Of a DNA stretch of 64,000 nucleotides, positions 36,027-44,611 are shown piece by piece. The first letter of the stretch is position 1; the number at the start of each line of letters is the position of its first letter. The notes beneath the pieces were generated by a model. The model had not been told where the DNA came from. It did not search any database and worked only from the letters and a program-made list of their open reading frames with translations. Source of the stretch: Pseudomonadota bacterium (GTDB taxonomy: Bacteria > Pseudomonadota > Alphaproteobacteria > Sphingomonadales > Sphingomonadaceae); assembly GCA_039818985.1 (NCBI GenBank), contig JBCBSU010000001.1:646367-710366 (forward strand), read 5' to 3'. Made by a program: the position numbers and the translations under genes.

Positions 36027-36067
36027 GGGCGGTTGGTAAGATCAGAAATCTTTACCGACCGCCCTTT
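36027..36067 (+). terminator. Rho-independent terminator
   Basis: GGGCGGTTGGTAAG and CTTTACCGACCGCCC form a long GC-rich stem interrupted by one or two mismatches, with a short AT-rich loop and a TTT end. It follows the EamA stop immediately. The same stem could serve the convergent aldehyde dehydrogenase gene, which ends at 36130. Confidence 0.8.
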
Positions 36068-36129
36068 CACATCATGACAGCACCGACATGGCGCTCAAGC
36101 CATGTCGTAGTGAACCGCCGTCAGGCCAA

Positions 36130-37647
36130 TCAGAAAAAGCCGAGCTTGTTCGGATTATAGCTCATCAGGATATTCTTGGTCTGTTGATAATGGTCGAGCA
36201 TCATCTTGTGTGTTTCGCGCCCGATACCCGATTGTTTATAACCGCCAAAGGCTGCGTGCGCTGGATAGGCGTGGTAATTGTTTACCCAGACCCGGCCCGC
36301 CTCGATCGCGCGGCCAAAGCGGTAGCAGCGATTGGCATCGCGTGACCACACGCCGGCGCCGAGGCCATACATGGTGTCATTGGCGATGCTCAGTGCCTCT
36401 TCTTCGTCCTTGAAGGTGGTCACCGAGACGACCGGTCCAAAGATTTCCTCCTGGAAGACCCGCATCTTGTTATGGCCTTTGAGGATCGTCGGCTGGATAT
36501 AAAACCCGTTTTCCAGCCCTGCGACGGTTTCCAGCTTGCCGCCTGTCAGCACTTCGGCCCCTTCCTCGACACCGATGGTGAAATAGGAGAGGATCTTGTC
36601 CTGCTGCTCCCGGCTGGCCTGGGCGCCGACCATGGTCTCCATGTCGCGCGGGTCGCCGCGTTTGATTGCCTCGACTCGCTTGATCGCGCGGGCGATGAAC
36701 TCCTCGTAAATATCTTCCTGGATCAGCGCCCGGCTGGGACAGGTGCAAACCTCACCCTGATTGAAGGCAAACAGCACAAAGCCTTCGACTGCCTTGTCAA
36801 GAAAAGCGTCATCCTGGGCCATGACATCGCTGAAGAAGATATTGGGTGACTTGCCACCCAATTCCAGCGTGACCGGGATAAGGTTCTCGGTCGCCGCCCG
36901 CATGATCTTGCGTCCGGTTTCGGTCGAGCCGGTAAAAGCGATTTTGGCGATGCGGTTGGAACGGGCCAGCGCCGCGCCGACCTCACCGCCATAGCCGTTG
37001 ACGATATTGAGCACACCATCGGGCAGCAGATCGGCGATGGTCTCGACGAGCACCATGATCGCCGCCGGTGTCTGCTCGGCGGGCTTCAGCACCACGCAAT
37101 TGCCGGCCGCCAGCGCCGGGGCCAGTTTCCATGCCGCCATCAGCACCGAGAAATTCCACGGGATAATCTGGCCGACCACGCCGAGTGGTTCATGGAAGTG
37201 ATAGGCCACGGTGTCGGCGTCGATTTCCGACATATTGCCTTCCTGCGCCCGCAATACGCCGGCAAAATAGCGGAAATGGTCGACCGCCAGCGGAATATCG
37301 GCGGCCATGGTCTCGCGGATCGGTTTGCCATTGTCCCATGTCTCGGCGGTGGCGATCAGTTCAAGATTTGCCTCGATCCGGTCGGCAATCTTGAGCAGGA
37401 TATTGGAGCGTTCTGCAGCACTGGTACTGCCCCATCCATCCTTGGCGGCATGGGCGGCGTCCAGCGCCAGTGCAACGTCATCAGCATCCGAACGTGCGAC
37501 TTCGCAGACCTTTTCGCCGCTGATCGGGGTGATGTTGTCGAAATACTTGCCGTTGACCGGAGCAACAAATGCGCCGCCGATAAAATTGTCGTAACGGGGC
37601 TTGAAAGGCGATGTGTATTCCGCCTTTATCTGGCTCATCTCGTTCAT
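36130..37647 (-). CDS. NAD-dependent aldehyde dehydrogenase, acetaldehyde (ExaC/AldA) type
   Basis: This 505-aa enzyme oxidises aldehydes to acids. Active-site residues are evident: Glu in [12 protein letters not shown] near 263, the nucleophile Cys in [11 protein letters not shown] near 302, and Asn in [10 protein letters not shown] near 167. The C-terminus ends KLGFF, as in bacterial acetaldehyde dehydrogenases of the ExaC/AcoD group. AGGAG lies 9 nt before the ATG at 37647. A perfect FNR/FixK-type box lies 61 nt further upstream. The gene stands alone between convergent EamA and divergent queF. The physiological substrate is inferred. Confidence 0.93.
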   Translation of the reverse strand: MNEMSQIKAEYTSPFKPRYDNFIGGAFVAPVNGKYFDNITPISGEKVCEVARSDADDVALALDAAHAAKDGWGSTSAAERSNILLKIADRIEANLELIATAETWDNGKPIRETMAADIPLAVDHFRYFAGVLRAQEGNMSEIDADTVAYHFHEPLGVVGQIIPWNFSVLMAAWKLAPALAAGNCVVLKPAEQTPAAIMVLVETIADLLPDGVLNIVNGYGGEVGAALARSNRIAKIAFTGSTETGRKIMRAATENLIPVTLELGGKSPNIFFSDVMAQDDAFLDKAVEGFVLFAFNQGEVCTCPSRALIQEDIYEEFIARAIKRVEAIKRGDPRDMETMVGAQASREQQDKILSYFTIGVEEGAEVLTGGKLETVAGLENGFYIQPTILKGHNKMRVFQEEIFGPVVSVTTFKDEEEALSIANDTMYGLGAGVWSRDANRCYRFGRAIEAGRVWVNNYHAYPAHAAFGGYKQSGIGRETHKMMLDHYQQTKNILMSYNPNKLGFF

Positions 37648-37707
37648 AACATCTCTCTCCTCTCCTTGATTGCATCGGCAATCTACATGCCATTGTCCGT
37701 CGTAACC

Positions 37708-37721
37708 TTGATCGCGATCAA
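37708..37721. promoter_or_regulatory. perfect FNR/FixK-type box upstream of aldehyde dehydrogenase
   Basis: TTGAT-CGCG-ATCAA at 37708-37721 matches the CRP/FNR-superfamily consensus exactly, and the whole 14 bp is palindromic. It is centred 68 bp upstream of the aldehyde dehydrogenase ATG and 181 bp from queF. Occupancy by an oxygen- or redox-responsive regulator is inferred. Confidence 0.6.
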
Positions 37722-37894
37722 AATTGTGTCAGTTGCTGCGGCCGGGATATTCTGAGCGCCACAGGCGATGGGGGCAGCCCCTCAATTAGTCTTAGACGAG
37801 AGAATGGGCCGTCATCACCGGTCCTGCGCTTGCGATCTCGTCTCTTGCTTGCGGATGATGACAGATCGTTTGCGTCACGCTAAAGGCTGCCAGC

Positions 37895-38368
37895 ATGACC
37901 GACAGCCCGAACCCGCAATCGAACAGCCCCCAGTTTTTGGGCAAGGAAACGCCGCTTCCCGCATCACCCGATGAGGCAGTGCTTGACTATGTGCCCAATC
38001 CGCGCCGCGACAATCCCTATATGGTGCGGTTCACTGCGCCGGAATTCACCTCGCTTTGCCCGGTGACGGCCCAGCCCGATTTCGCGCATCTGGTGATCGA
38101 CTATGTGCCCGATGCCACCATCGTCGAGTCCAAATCGCTCAAGCTGTTTCTCGGCAGCTTTCGCAACCATCAGGGGTTTCATGAGGATTGCACCGTGGGC
38201 ATTGGCGAACGGTTGAGCCGCGAGATGCAGCCCATATGGTTGCGCATCGGTGGATACTGGTATCCGCGCGGCGGGATCCCCATCGATGTGTTCTGGCAGT
38301 CGGGCTCGCCACCCGCCAATGTCTGGCTGCCGCCACAGGAGGTACCCGGCTATCGGGGGCGTGGCTGA
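37895..38368 (+). CDS. queF: NADPH-dependent 7-cyano-7-deazaguanine reductase
   Basis: QueF reduces preQ0 to preQ1 in queuosine synthesis. This 157-aa form is the short, unimodular type. The substrate-binding Cys55 and catalytic Asp62 lie in [12 protein letters not shown]. The diagnostic QueF motif [12 protein letters not shown] begins at Glu78, and HED follows near 96. A 35-residue N-terminal tail precedes the T-fold. AAGG is 9 nt upstream of the ATG at 37895. No other queuosine genes adjoin it. Confidence 0.95.
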   Translation: MTDSPNPQSNSPQFLGKETPLPASPDEAVLDYVPNPRRDNPYMVRFTAPEFTSLCPVTAQPDFAHLVIDYVPDATIVESKSLKLFLGSFRNHQGFHEDCTVGIGERLSREMQPIWLRIGGYWYPRGGIPIDVFWQSGSPPANVWLPPQEVPGYRGRG

Positions 38369-38412
38369 CAGGACCACCAGTTCCGTAAATCCAACATATC
38401 CTTGATCTTGTT

Positions 38413-38440
38413 TTGTTCCAATGATAAAGAATCGGAACAA
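38413..38440. promoter_or_regulatory. dyad upstream of MarR-like gene, candidate operator
   Basis: TTGTTCC (38413-38419) and GGAACAA (38434-38440) are perfect inverted arms spaced by 14 bp, two helical turns centre to centre. They lie 24 nt before the MarR-like start and overlap a plausible -10 region, which fits autoregulation by a winged-helix dimer. Confidence 0.5.
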
Positions 38441-38463
38441 GGCAAGAACACCAGGAGTTGGAT

Positions 38464-39465
38464 ATGGTTTCCCTTATCGCTTCCCCGCGCGACGGATGGC
38501 AGAGATTTCCGGCCTCACGTGCACTGTCGACGCTGCTGCTCAGCGATGATTCGCTTATGGGCGATGCCGTAGCTTCGGATATCGATACGGTGTTCGGCAC
38601 CGAACCGGCGCGCGCCGCGCTTGACGCCTCTGCCTCCAGCATGTTGTCGGGCGATTATGATCTGATATTCCTGCAATGCGACCAGCGGCTGGTCGATGGC
38701 GTGAAGATACTTTCGGCCCTTGCGGAACAGCCGATCACCGCACGACCCTCGCTGATCGTACAGTGCAGCCTGGAAACGCTCGATGACCTGTTCCTGTTTG
38801 CCGAATCGCTCGAGGCCGATGTGCTGGTCGGACCCGACTCGGCCGAGCGCATCATGGCGCTGACGACGCTGGCGCGACGCACCGGCCTGCGCGAGGAAGG
38901 CGACGAAACTGCTGAGCAGCTGCGCCGGCTGGGTGAACAGATTGCCAGTTTTGCCGAGCAGATCAGCCAGATGCGCGATGCCGTGGACGGGCTTGCTTCG
39001 GGCAGGGCATCGCCACCGCGCCTGGCCAGCCCCGACCAGTCCTTCGCTGCCCCCGACAGCGATTATGCCCATGGCCTGCCGAGTGGACCGGGGCGCGGCT
39101 TGCGTGCCGCTGATATCCGCCAGATCATTGCCCAGAGGCGTATGCGTGATGCGTTTTTCCCCGGCGACCTGTTCGCCGATCCGGCATGGGATATCTTGCT
39201 TGATCTCTACGCCGCATATCTGGAGAAGCTGGCAGTATCGGTGTCGAGCCTGTGCATTGCCGCTGCGGTGCCGCCGACAACCGCGCTGCGCTGGGTCAAG
39301 CTGATGACCCGTTCGGGCCTGCTCGAACGTCGGCCTGATCCCGACGACCGCCGCCGGGTGCATGTGGTATTGTCCGCTGATGCACTAGGGGCGATGCAGG
39401 GCTATTTCTCGCGCACTCCCGGCAATGGCAATGGCAAGAAACCGGGGGCACTGCCCGGCATCTGA
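38464..39465 (+). CDS. MarR-type winged-helix regulator with a receiver-like N-terminal domain
   Basis: This 333-aa protein has three parts. Residues about 15-140 look like a degenerate receiver domain (TLLLSDDS, YDLIFLQCDQRLVDG, PSLIVQCS, ADVLVGPDS). A linker with predicted coiled coil follows (EQLRRLGEQIASFAEQISQMRDA). The C-terminal domain from about 225 is a MarR-like winged helix, with SVSSLCIAAAVPPTTALRWVKLMTRSGLLERRPDPDDRRRV. The PDDRR wing is the MarR hallmark. Receiver phosphoacceptor geometry is unclear, so phosphorylation is doubtful. CAGGAG lies upstream of ATG 38464; a TTG two codons earlier is too close to it. Confidence 0.85.
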   Translation: MVSLIASPRDGWQRFPASRALSTLLLSDDSLMGDAVASDIDTVFGTEPARAALDASASSMLSGDYDLIFLQCDQRLVDGVKILSALAEQPITARPSLIVQCSLETLDDLFLFAESLEADVLVGPDSAERIMALTTLARRTGLREEGDETAEQLRRLGEQIASFAEQISQMRDAVDGLASGRASPPRLASPDQSFAAPDSDYAHGLPSGPGRGLRAADIRQIIAQRRMRDAFFPGDLFADPAWDILLDLYAAYLEKLAVSVSSLCIAAAVPPTTALRWVKLMTRSGLLERRPDPDDRRRVHVVLSADALGAMQGYFSRTPGNGNGKKPGALPGI

Positions 39466-39522
39466 ATCACCTCACCGATGCGCATCATCGGATATTAATC
39501 TGTTTCGGTTATTGGTTGACAC

Positions 39523-39550
39523 TTGACCGGCGCGTCAAAACGCCTAAATA
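39523..39550 (+). promoter_or_regulatory. candidate promoter of tRNA-Val
   Basis: TTGACC (39523-39528) and TAAATA (39545-39550) are spaced by 16 nt. The predicted start point near 39557 lies about 26 nt upstream of the mature tRNA 5' end. A second TTGACA at 39516-39521 is too far from this -10. Confidence 0.45.
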
Positions 39551-39582
39551 CGCGGCTTCGTTCCGGCATTTGCTGGCAAGAT

Positions 39583-39658
39583 GGGCGATTAGCTCAGTTG
39601 GTAGAGCATCTCGTTTACACCGAGAGGGTCGGCAGTTCGAGCCTGTCATCGCCCACCA
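39583..39658 (+). tRNA. tRNA-Val (UAC)
   Basis: The 76-nt sequence folds as a full cloverleaf. The acceptor stem is GGGCGAT (39583-39589) with ATCGCCC (39648-39654), then discriminator A and an encoded CCA. The D-arm is GCTC...GAGC and the anticodon stem TCTCG/CGAGA surrounds the loop TTTACAC. The T-loop is GTTCGAG. The anticodon at 39616-39618 is TAC, reading GUA and wobble valine codons. Confidence 0.97.
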
Positions 39659-39723
39659 TCTTTCCCCGATATATGCACCTTTGCCAGCGTAATCGCCGCT
39701 GCGCTATCTCCGGAAGCGGCTCT

Positions 39724-40377
39724 TCAGCCCGTTTTTGCGTCAGCTCCGGCCCCAGCCTCTGTTCCTGCTAGTGTATCCTCGAGCATCGTCGCCGCGCGGC
39801 TGCCGAACCAGTTCATGCCGCCGAGCATGCGCCACACTTCGCGCCCCTGCGAATCATAGAGCACGGTGGTCGGCATCACCCCGGTGCCGATGGCAAAGCC
39901 CAATGTGTTTTCGGTGTCGAGATAGGGCTGCAGCTTCTGAAAATCCCTTTCGGCAAAAAACGGCCCGACCACCTCGGCGCCCTTATTGTCCTGTGACACC
40001 ACCAACACCTGCAGCCGTTCCTCTTCGCGGACAGCCAGCTTGTCAAGGGTTGGCATTTCGAACACGCAGGGGCCGCACCAAGTTGCCCATAGATTGACCA
40101 GCAGTGGCTTGCCGCGAAAATCGGCGAGTGACACCGCGCTGCCATCGGGCGCGGTAAAGCTGCCTTCCGGTGCCGGTGTGCCGCGCTTCGAGATATCGAG
40201 CTTGCCGCTGGGGCCGAGTTCGGGCGGCGGCGGGACAGTTTCGCCAGCCACTGCATCGGCGGTCTCTTGCTCCCCGCCGGGCGATTGCGTATCGCAGGCG
40301 CCGAGCAACAGCAGCAGCGTCGGCAACAGGGCAGCAGAGAATATGCGCGACAATGACGGGAAACGGGACGTGAACAT
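39724..40377 (-). CDS. TlpA-like thioredoxin-family lipoprotein
   Basis: This 217-aa envelope protein belongs to the TlpA/ResA disulfide reductase group. A signal sequence with lipobox LLGAC gives lipidated Cys28. A Pro/Gly-rich linker follows, then a thioredoxin fold with W100-C-G-P-C104. The domain has the TlpA-type [23 protein letters not shown] strand and a cis-Pro loop [10 protein letters not shown]. It would keep periplasmic thiols reduced, for example in cytochrome c maturation. Its ATG overlaps the argH ATG by two bases on the opposite strand. GGAG is about 9 nt upstream of its start. Confidence 0.92.
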   Translation of the reverse strand: MFTSRFPSLSRIFSAALLPTLLLLLGACDTQSPGGEQETADAVAGETVPPPPELGPSGKLDISKRGTPAPEGSFTAPDGSAVSLADFRGKPLLVNLWATWCGPCVFEMPTLDKLAVREEERLQVLVVSQDNKGAEVVGPFFAERDFQKLQPYLDTENTLGFAIGTGVMPTTVLYDSQGREVWRMLGGMNWFGSRAATMLEDTLAGTEAGAGADAKTG

Positions 40378-41770
40378 GAATCAGGGCTCCAACACCATGT
40401 GGGGCGGGCGGTTCGCCGAAGGGCCGTCCGCCATCATGCAGGAGATAAATGCATCGATCCCGTTCGACAAGGCATTGTGGCGTCAGGATATCGCGGGATC
40501 GCTGGCGCATGTCGCGATGCTCGCCAAACAGGATATTATCAGCAGCGCCGATGCCGAGGCCATTACCGCCGGCCTGCACCAGATCGCCGAGGAGTTTGCC
40601 GCTCATGGTGTCACCGAGGACTGGGCACTGGAAGATATTCACATGCATGTCGAGGCGCGGCTGAAGCAGATTGTCGGTGATGCTGCCGGCCGGTTGCACA
40701 CAGCGCGCTCGCGCAATGATCAGGTCGCGACCGATTTCAGATTATGGGTACGTGATACCATTGATCAGGCCGATGCCGCGCTGGCGGTGTTCCAGTCCGT
40801 ACTTGTCGATCGTGCCGAGGAGCATGCTGCGGCGATCATGCCCGGTTTCACCCATTTGCAATCGGCTCAGCCGGTAACGCTCGGCCATCATCTCATGGCC
40901 TATTATGAGATGATCGACCGCGACCGTTCGCGGTTCGCCGCGGCCCGTATCCGACTCAACCAGTGCCCGCTTGGCGCGGCGGCGCTGGCCGGCACCGGTT
41001 TCCCGATCGACCGCGAGCAGACCGCTGCGGCGCTGGGCTTTGATAAACCGACGCGCAATTCGCTCGACAGCGTATCCGATCGTGATTTCGCGCTGGATTA
41101 TCTGATGGCGGCAAGCCAGTGCGCGCTGCACCTGTCCCGGCTGGCGGAGGAAATCATCCTCTGGGCCAGCCAGCCCTTCGGTTTTGTCACCCTGCCCGAC
41201 AGCTTTTCCACCGGTTCGTCGATCATGCCGCAAAAGCGCAATCCCGATGCCGCCGAGCTGGTGCGGGCGCATTCGGCGCGAATCACTGGCTGCCTGCATG
41301 CGGTGATGATGACCATGAAGGGCCTGCCACTCGCTTATTCCAAGGACATGCAGAATGACAAGCCGCCGGTGTTCGAGGCCGAGGGGCTGCTGGCGCTGTC
41401 GCTCGCGGCGATGACCGGCATGATGCGCGACATGAGCTTCCGGCCCGAGGCGATGCGCGCAGCGGCGGAGCGCGGCTATGCCACGGCCACCGACCTTGCC
41501 GACTGGCTGGTGCGCGAGGCCGATATCCCGTTTCGCGAGGCACACCATATCACCGGAGAGGCAGTGCGGCTGGCTGAGGCCGAAGGCGTGGCGCTCGACG
41601 CGCTGTCACTTGAGGCGCTGCAGGCCATTGATGCCCGTATCGATGCGCGGTTATTCTCGGTGCTGTCGCTCGATGCCTCGGTGGCCAGCCGTAACTGCTA
41701 TGGCGCAACCGCGCCGGATCGCGTAAGGGAACAGATTGCAGCTGCCCGGACGCGGCTGCAATCAGGCTGA
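40376..41770 (+). CDS. argH: argininosuccinate lyase
   Basis: ArgH splits argininosuccinate into arginine and fumarate, the last step of arginine synthesis. The 464-aa protein starts [17 protein letters not shown]. The WGGRF motif is the usual N-terminal signature. The fumarase/lyase signature [12 protein letters not shown] lies near residue 280, and HTARSRNDQ near residue 103. The start could be ATG 40376, which overlaps the divergent TlpA start codon, or ATG 40397 seven codons later, directly before WGGRF. The order argH, small lipoprotein, lysA is common in alphaproteobacteria, so these form one operon with the next three genes. Confidence 0.96.
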   Translation: MNQGSNTMWGGRFAEGPSAIMQEINASIPFDKALWRQDIAGSLAHVAMLAKQDIISSADAEAITAGLHQIAEEFAAHGVTEDWALEDIHMHVEARLKQIVGDAAGRLHTARSRNDQVATDFRLWVRDTIDQADAALAVFQSVLVDRAEEHAAAIMPGFTHLQSAQPVTLGHHLMAYYEMIDRDRSRFAAARIRLNQCPLGAAALAGTGFPIDREQTAAALGFDKPTRNSLDSVSDRDFALDYLMAASQCALHLSRLAEEIILWASQPFGFVTLPDSFSTGSSIMPQKRNPDAAELVRAHSARITGCLHAVMMTMKGLPLAYSKDMQNDKPPVFEAEGLLALSLAAMTGMMRDMSFRPEAMRAAAERGYATATDLADWLVREADIPFREAHHITGEAVRLAEAEGVALDALSLEALQAIDARIDARLFSVLSLDASVASRNCYGATAPDRVREQIAAARTRLQSG

Positions 41771-41809
41771 CTCGCCGCCTGCAACATGGCCCGCAACTTG
41801 GATCGCATC

Positions 41810-42097
41810 ATGACACATCATCGCTCCCATGCCGCCCTCAAGGCCATCGCCGTGCTGACACTTCCGGCTCTGCTGATCGCCTGTGGCACCAAGCGTGAAT
41901 TGCGCCCGGCTGCAAAGAATGAGCTGACACCGGCGCCCGACTCGATGCTGCCGCCCAAACCCTATGGTGCGGAAGAAACGCCCACCGCCAACGACCTGCT
42001 GACACCCTCGACGCAGGCGCGGCCCGGACGCTCCGTCGAACTCAGGCGCCGTTCGGAGGTGCGTGAGGACGATCCCTTCGATCTGCCCCCGAAATAG
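41810..42097 (+). CDS. small LptM-like lipoprotein between argH and lysA
   Basis: This protein of about 95 aa has a short N-region, a hydrophobic helix and lipobox LLIAC. After the Cys comes CGTKRELRP, which resembles the CGxKGxLxxP motif of LptM/YifL lipoproteins. In Escherichia coli LptM helps the LptDE LPS translocon to mature its disulfides. The tail is Pro-rich and ends DPFDLPPK. The location upstream of lysA also fits the usual context of this family (yifL lies next to dapF). The start at 41810 has GGA seven nt upstream; ATG 41786 is an alternative. Assignment is moderate because the motif is partial. Confidence 0.75.
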   Translation: MTHHRSHAALKAIAVLTLPALLIACGTKRELRPAAKNELTPAPDSMLPPKPYGAEETPTANDLLTPSTQARPGRSVELRRRSEVREDDPFDLPPK

Positions 42098-42103
42098 GCG
42101 CTT

Positions 42104-43369
42104 ATGGACCATTTTCAGCTCAACAACGGCGTGCTGTACGCCGAGGATATCCCGCTGACCACGCTTGCCGAGATTTACGGCACGCCGGTCTATATTTATT
42201 CCGCCGCGACGTTGCGCCGCCATGCCCGGGTCTTCCGTGAGGCACTGGCGCCAGCGGGGCGGGTGCATTGTGCCTTTGCGGTCAAGGCCAATCCCAATCT
42301 GGCGGTGCTCAATATCCTCGCCGATGAAGGCTATGGTGCCGATGTCGTTTCCGCCGGAGAGCTCAACCGTGCGCTCGAAGCCGGGGTACCGGCCGGTGAT
42401 ATCGTGTTTTCAGGTGTGGGCAAGACCGGTGATGAAATTCGCCACGCACTGGCCAAGGGCATTGGCCAGTTCAATATCGAATCAGCGGAAGAGGGCTTTG
42501 AGCTTGCCGCCATCGCCGCCGAAACGGGATTGCGGCCGGCAGTGGCGCTGCGCGTCAATCCCGATGTCGACGCCGCCACCCACGCCAAAATCTCCACTGG
42601 CAAGGCAGAAAACAAGTTCGGCGTGCCGATCGACCAGGCGGTGGCGCTCTATGCCCGTCTGTCACGGGAAGCTTCGCTCAATGTACGTGGGGTCGCGGTG
42701 CATATTGGCAGCCAGCTGCTGTCTCTCGATCCGCTGGAACAGGCGTTCGGCAAGCTGGGCGAGATGATAGGCGCGCTGCGCGATCAGAGCCTGACCGTCA
42801 GTCATATCGACCTCGGCGGAGGGCTTGGCGTGCCCTATGCTCCGGGCGAAATACCGCCATCGCCTGCCGATTACGGCGTGATGGTAGCGCGGGTCACGCG
42901 CGACTGGGATGTGACGCTGATGTTTGAGCCGGGTCGGGTCATTGCCGGCAATGCCGGGGTGATGCTGACCCGGGTGATCCGGGTGAAGCAGGCGCTGGGC
43001 CATCCGTTCGTTATCGTCGATGGCGCAATGAACGATCTGGCGCGGCCCGCCCTTTATGACGCCTGGCATGATTTCGTTGCGGTGCAGCCGACGGGCGAAA
43101 CCATGATGGCGCATATTGTCGGACCGGTATGCGAGACTGGCGACACCTTTGCCCGCGACCGCGAGATAGATGTCGTGCAGGCTGGCGACCTGGCAGTTTT
43201 CCGCACCGCAGGTGCTTATGGCGCGACGCTGGCCAGTACCTATAATAGCCGTGCGCTGGTGCCGGAGGTGCTGGTCGATGGCAGCAACCATGCGCTGGTC
43301 GCCGACCGCATTGACCCGGCAACAATCATGGCTGCCGAACGTGTGCCCGAATGGCTACGCCGGGGTTGA
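42104..43369 (+). CDS. lysA: diaminopimelate decarboxylase
   Basis: LysA decarboxylates meso-diaminopimelate to lysine. This 421-aa enzyme is a fold-type III PLP protein. The PLP lysine is Lys61 in FAVKANPN. The glycine-rich phosphate loop is GGGLGVPY near residue 236, and Cys343 of the second subunit's active site lies in CETGDTFARDR. The ATG is 6 nt after the lipoprotein stop, implying one operon. The N-terminus lacks extra sequence. Confidence 0.97.
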   Translation: MDHFQLNNGVLYAEDIPLTTLAEIYGTPVYIYSAATLRRHARVFREALAPAGRVHCAFAVKANPNLAVLNILADEGYGADVVSAGELNRALEAGVPAGDIVFSGVGKTGDEIRHALAKGIGQFNIESAEEGFELAAIAAETGLRPAVALRVNPDVDAATHAKISTGKAENKFGVPIDQAVALYARLSREASLNVRGVAVHIGSQLLSLDPLEQAFGKLGEMIGALRDQSLTVSHIDLGGGLGVPYAPGEIPPSPADYGVMVARVTRDWDVTLMFEPGRVIAGNAGVMLTRVIRVKQALGHPFVIVDGAMNDLARPALYDAWHDFVAVQPTGETMMAHIVGPVCETGDTFARDREIDVVQAGDLAVFRTAGAYGATLASTYNSRALVPEVLVDGSNHALVADRIDPATIMAAERVPEWLRRG

Positions 43370-43382
43370 TCCGGCCGGTGTG

Positions 43383-44174
43383 ATGCGCAGCTTTCCGATC
43401 TTTCTCGAGCTTGAGGGACAGACGGTGATCCTGCTCGGCACCGGCGAGGCAGCGCAAGCCAAACGGCGACTCTATGCCCGCGCCGGAGCGGTGTTTACCG
43501 ATGACGAGACCGCCAGTGCCAAAATTGCCGTAGTCGCGCTGGAGGACGATGCCGAGGCGGAAGCGGCGGTGGTGCGGCTGAAGGCGCGCGGGCTGCTGGT
43601 CAATGCCGTCGACCGCCCGCATCTGTGCGACTATACCACCCCGGCCATTGTCGATCGCAACCCCGTGACTATCGCCATCGGCACTGGCGGCGCGTCCGCC
43701 GGATTGGCCAAGGCGCTGCGCCAGCGGTTCGAGGCGATGTTGCCACAAGGTCTGGGCCGCCTGGCGGCAGCTCTGGCCGAAGCGCGCAGCGCGATGAAGC
43801 TGCGCTGGCCCGATGGTCTGGCACGACGACGAGTGATCGACGCAGCATTGAGCGAAGGCGGGACGCTTGATCCGCTTGGCGATGCCGGCCCGGACGATAT
43901 TGTCGGCTGGATGCGGCAGGACGGACCGGGAAGCAGCGGCGGCGAATATGATATTCTTTTGACCAGCCACGACCCTGATGATCTGACATTGCGCCAGGCG
44001 CGACTGCTGGCCGGTGCGGATCTGGTGCTGCTGCATGGCGATGTCATGGCCGAGATTCAGGCAAGAATACGCGCCGATGCGATGGTGCTGGCGGCGGACA
44101 TACAAGCGGCGCAGACAGTGCGGGCCGAGCAGGATCAGGATGCGCTGATTATCAGCCTTTACGCGCCGGCCTAA
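43383..44174 (+). CDS. CysG N-terminal-like precorrin-2 dehydrogenase with a degenerate methyltransferase tail
   Basis: This 263-aa protein begins 13 nt after lysA. Residues 1-150 match the siroheme synthase N-terminal (CysG-B / Met8p-like) domain, which oxidises precorrin-2 and inserts iron. The NAD site reads ILLGTGEAAQAKRRLYARAGA, and the second signature reads AIGTGGASAGLAKALRQRFE. From about residue 188 the tail DPDDLTLRQARLLAGADLVL aligns by eye with the start of uroporphyrinogen-III methyltransferase ([22 protein letters not shown]), but the GxGPGDP glycines are missing and the domain stops after about 75 residues. The start ATG 43383 is chosen because the longer frame lies in lysA. 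Full siroheme synthesis would need a separate SUMT elsewhere. Confidence 0.82.
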   Translation: MRSFPIFLELEGQTVILLGTGEAAQAKRRLYARAGAVFTDDETASAKIAVVALEDDAEAEAAVVRLKARGLLVNAVDRPHLCDYTTPAIVDRNPVTIAIGTGGASAGLAKALRQRFEAMLPQGLGRLAAALAEARSAMKLRWPDGLARRRVIDAALSEGGTLDPLGDAGPDDIVGWMRQDGPGSSGGEYDILLTSHDPDDLTLRQARLLAGADLVLLHGDVMAEIQARIRADAMVLAADIQAAQTVRAEQDQDALIISLYAPA

Positions 44175-44611
44175 CCCTCGCGCTTCAGCAGGAAGTTCAA
44201 CCGTGCTGCGGCGATGATCTTGCGGCGGTCGAGCTGCCAGGCAATGCTTTCGACATTGGCAACCCGCTGGCCCAGTCGGGTGATCTTGCCGAGCGCAAAG
44301 GTGCGATGCTGGCGGCCACCGCGCATGAAATCGACAGTGATATTGACCGGCTTGAGCCGTGCTTTGGCACCGTCCTGGGCAATGCGCGTGCGCAGGGCCG
44401 AATAGGCGGCGATTTCGAGCAGACCCGAAAGCGCTCCGCCATGCAGAAAACCGGGGCGTCCGGTGACACCGGGGCCGAAATCATAACTGATCACCGGCAG
44501 ACCGTCCTCCAGCCCGGAAACAGTCATACCCATATGCTGCGCAAAGGGCGGCAGCATCGCGATGATGCTGTCGATGTCGGGGTCGTGTTCGGTCATGTCA
44601 TGCTGGGTCAT
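44171..44611 (-). CDS. PaaI-type hotdog thioesterase
   Basis: This 146-aa protein has the single hotdog fold of PaaI/YdiI-like thioesterases, which hydrolyse acyl-CoA thioesters. The core motif GRPGFLHGGALSGLLEIAAYSAL holds the catalytic/helix region (HGG), followed by VNITVDFMRGG. The ATG at 44611 overlaps the stop of the next upstream gene (ATGA), a paralogous thioesterase. The 3' end overlaps the CysG-like gene by 4 nt. Substrate is unknown. Confidence 0.88.
   Translation of the reverse strand: MTQHDMTEHDPDIDSIIAMLPPFAQHMGMTVSGLEDGLPVISYDFGPGVTGRPGFLHGGALSGLLEIAAYSALRTRIAQDGAKARLKPVNITVDFMRGGRQHRTFALGKITRLGQRVANVESIAWQLDRRKIIAAARLNFLLKREG

Noticed and set aside
39523-39771. 82-residue frame covering the tRNA
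   Set aside because: It runs through the tRNA-Val gene, whose cloverleaf is unambiguous.
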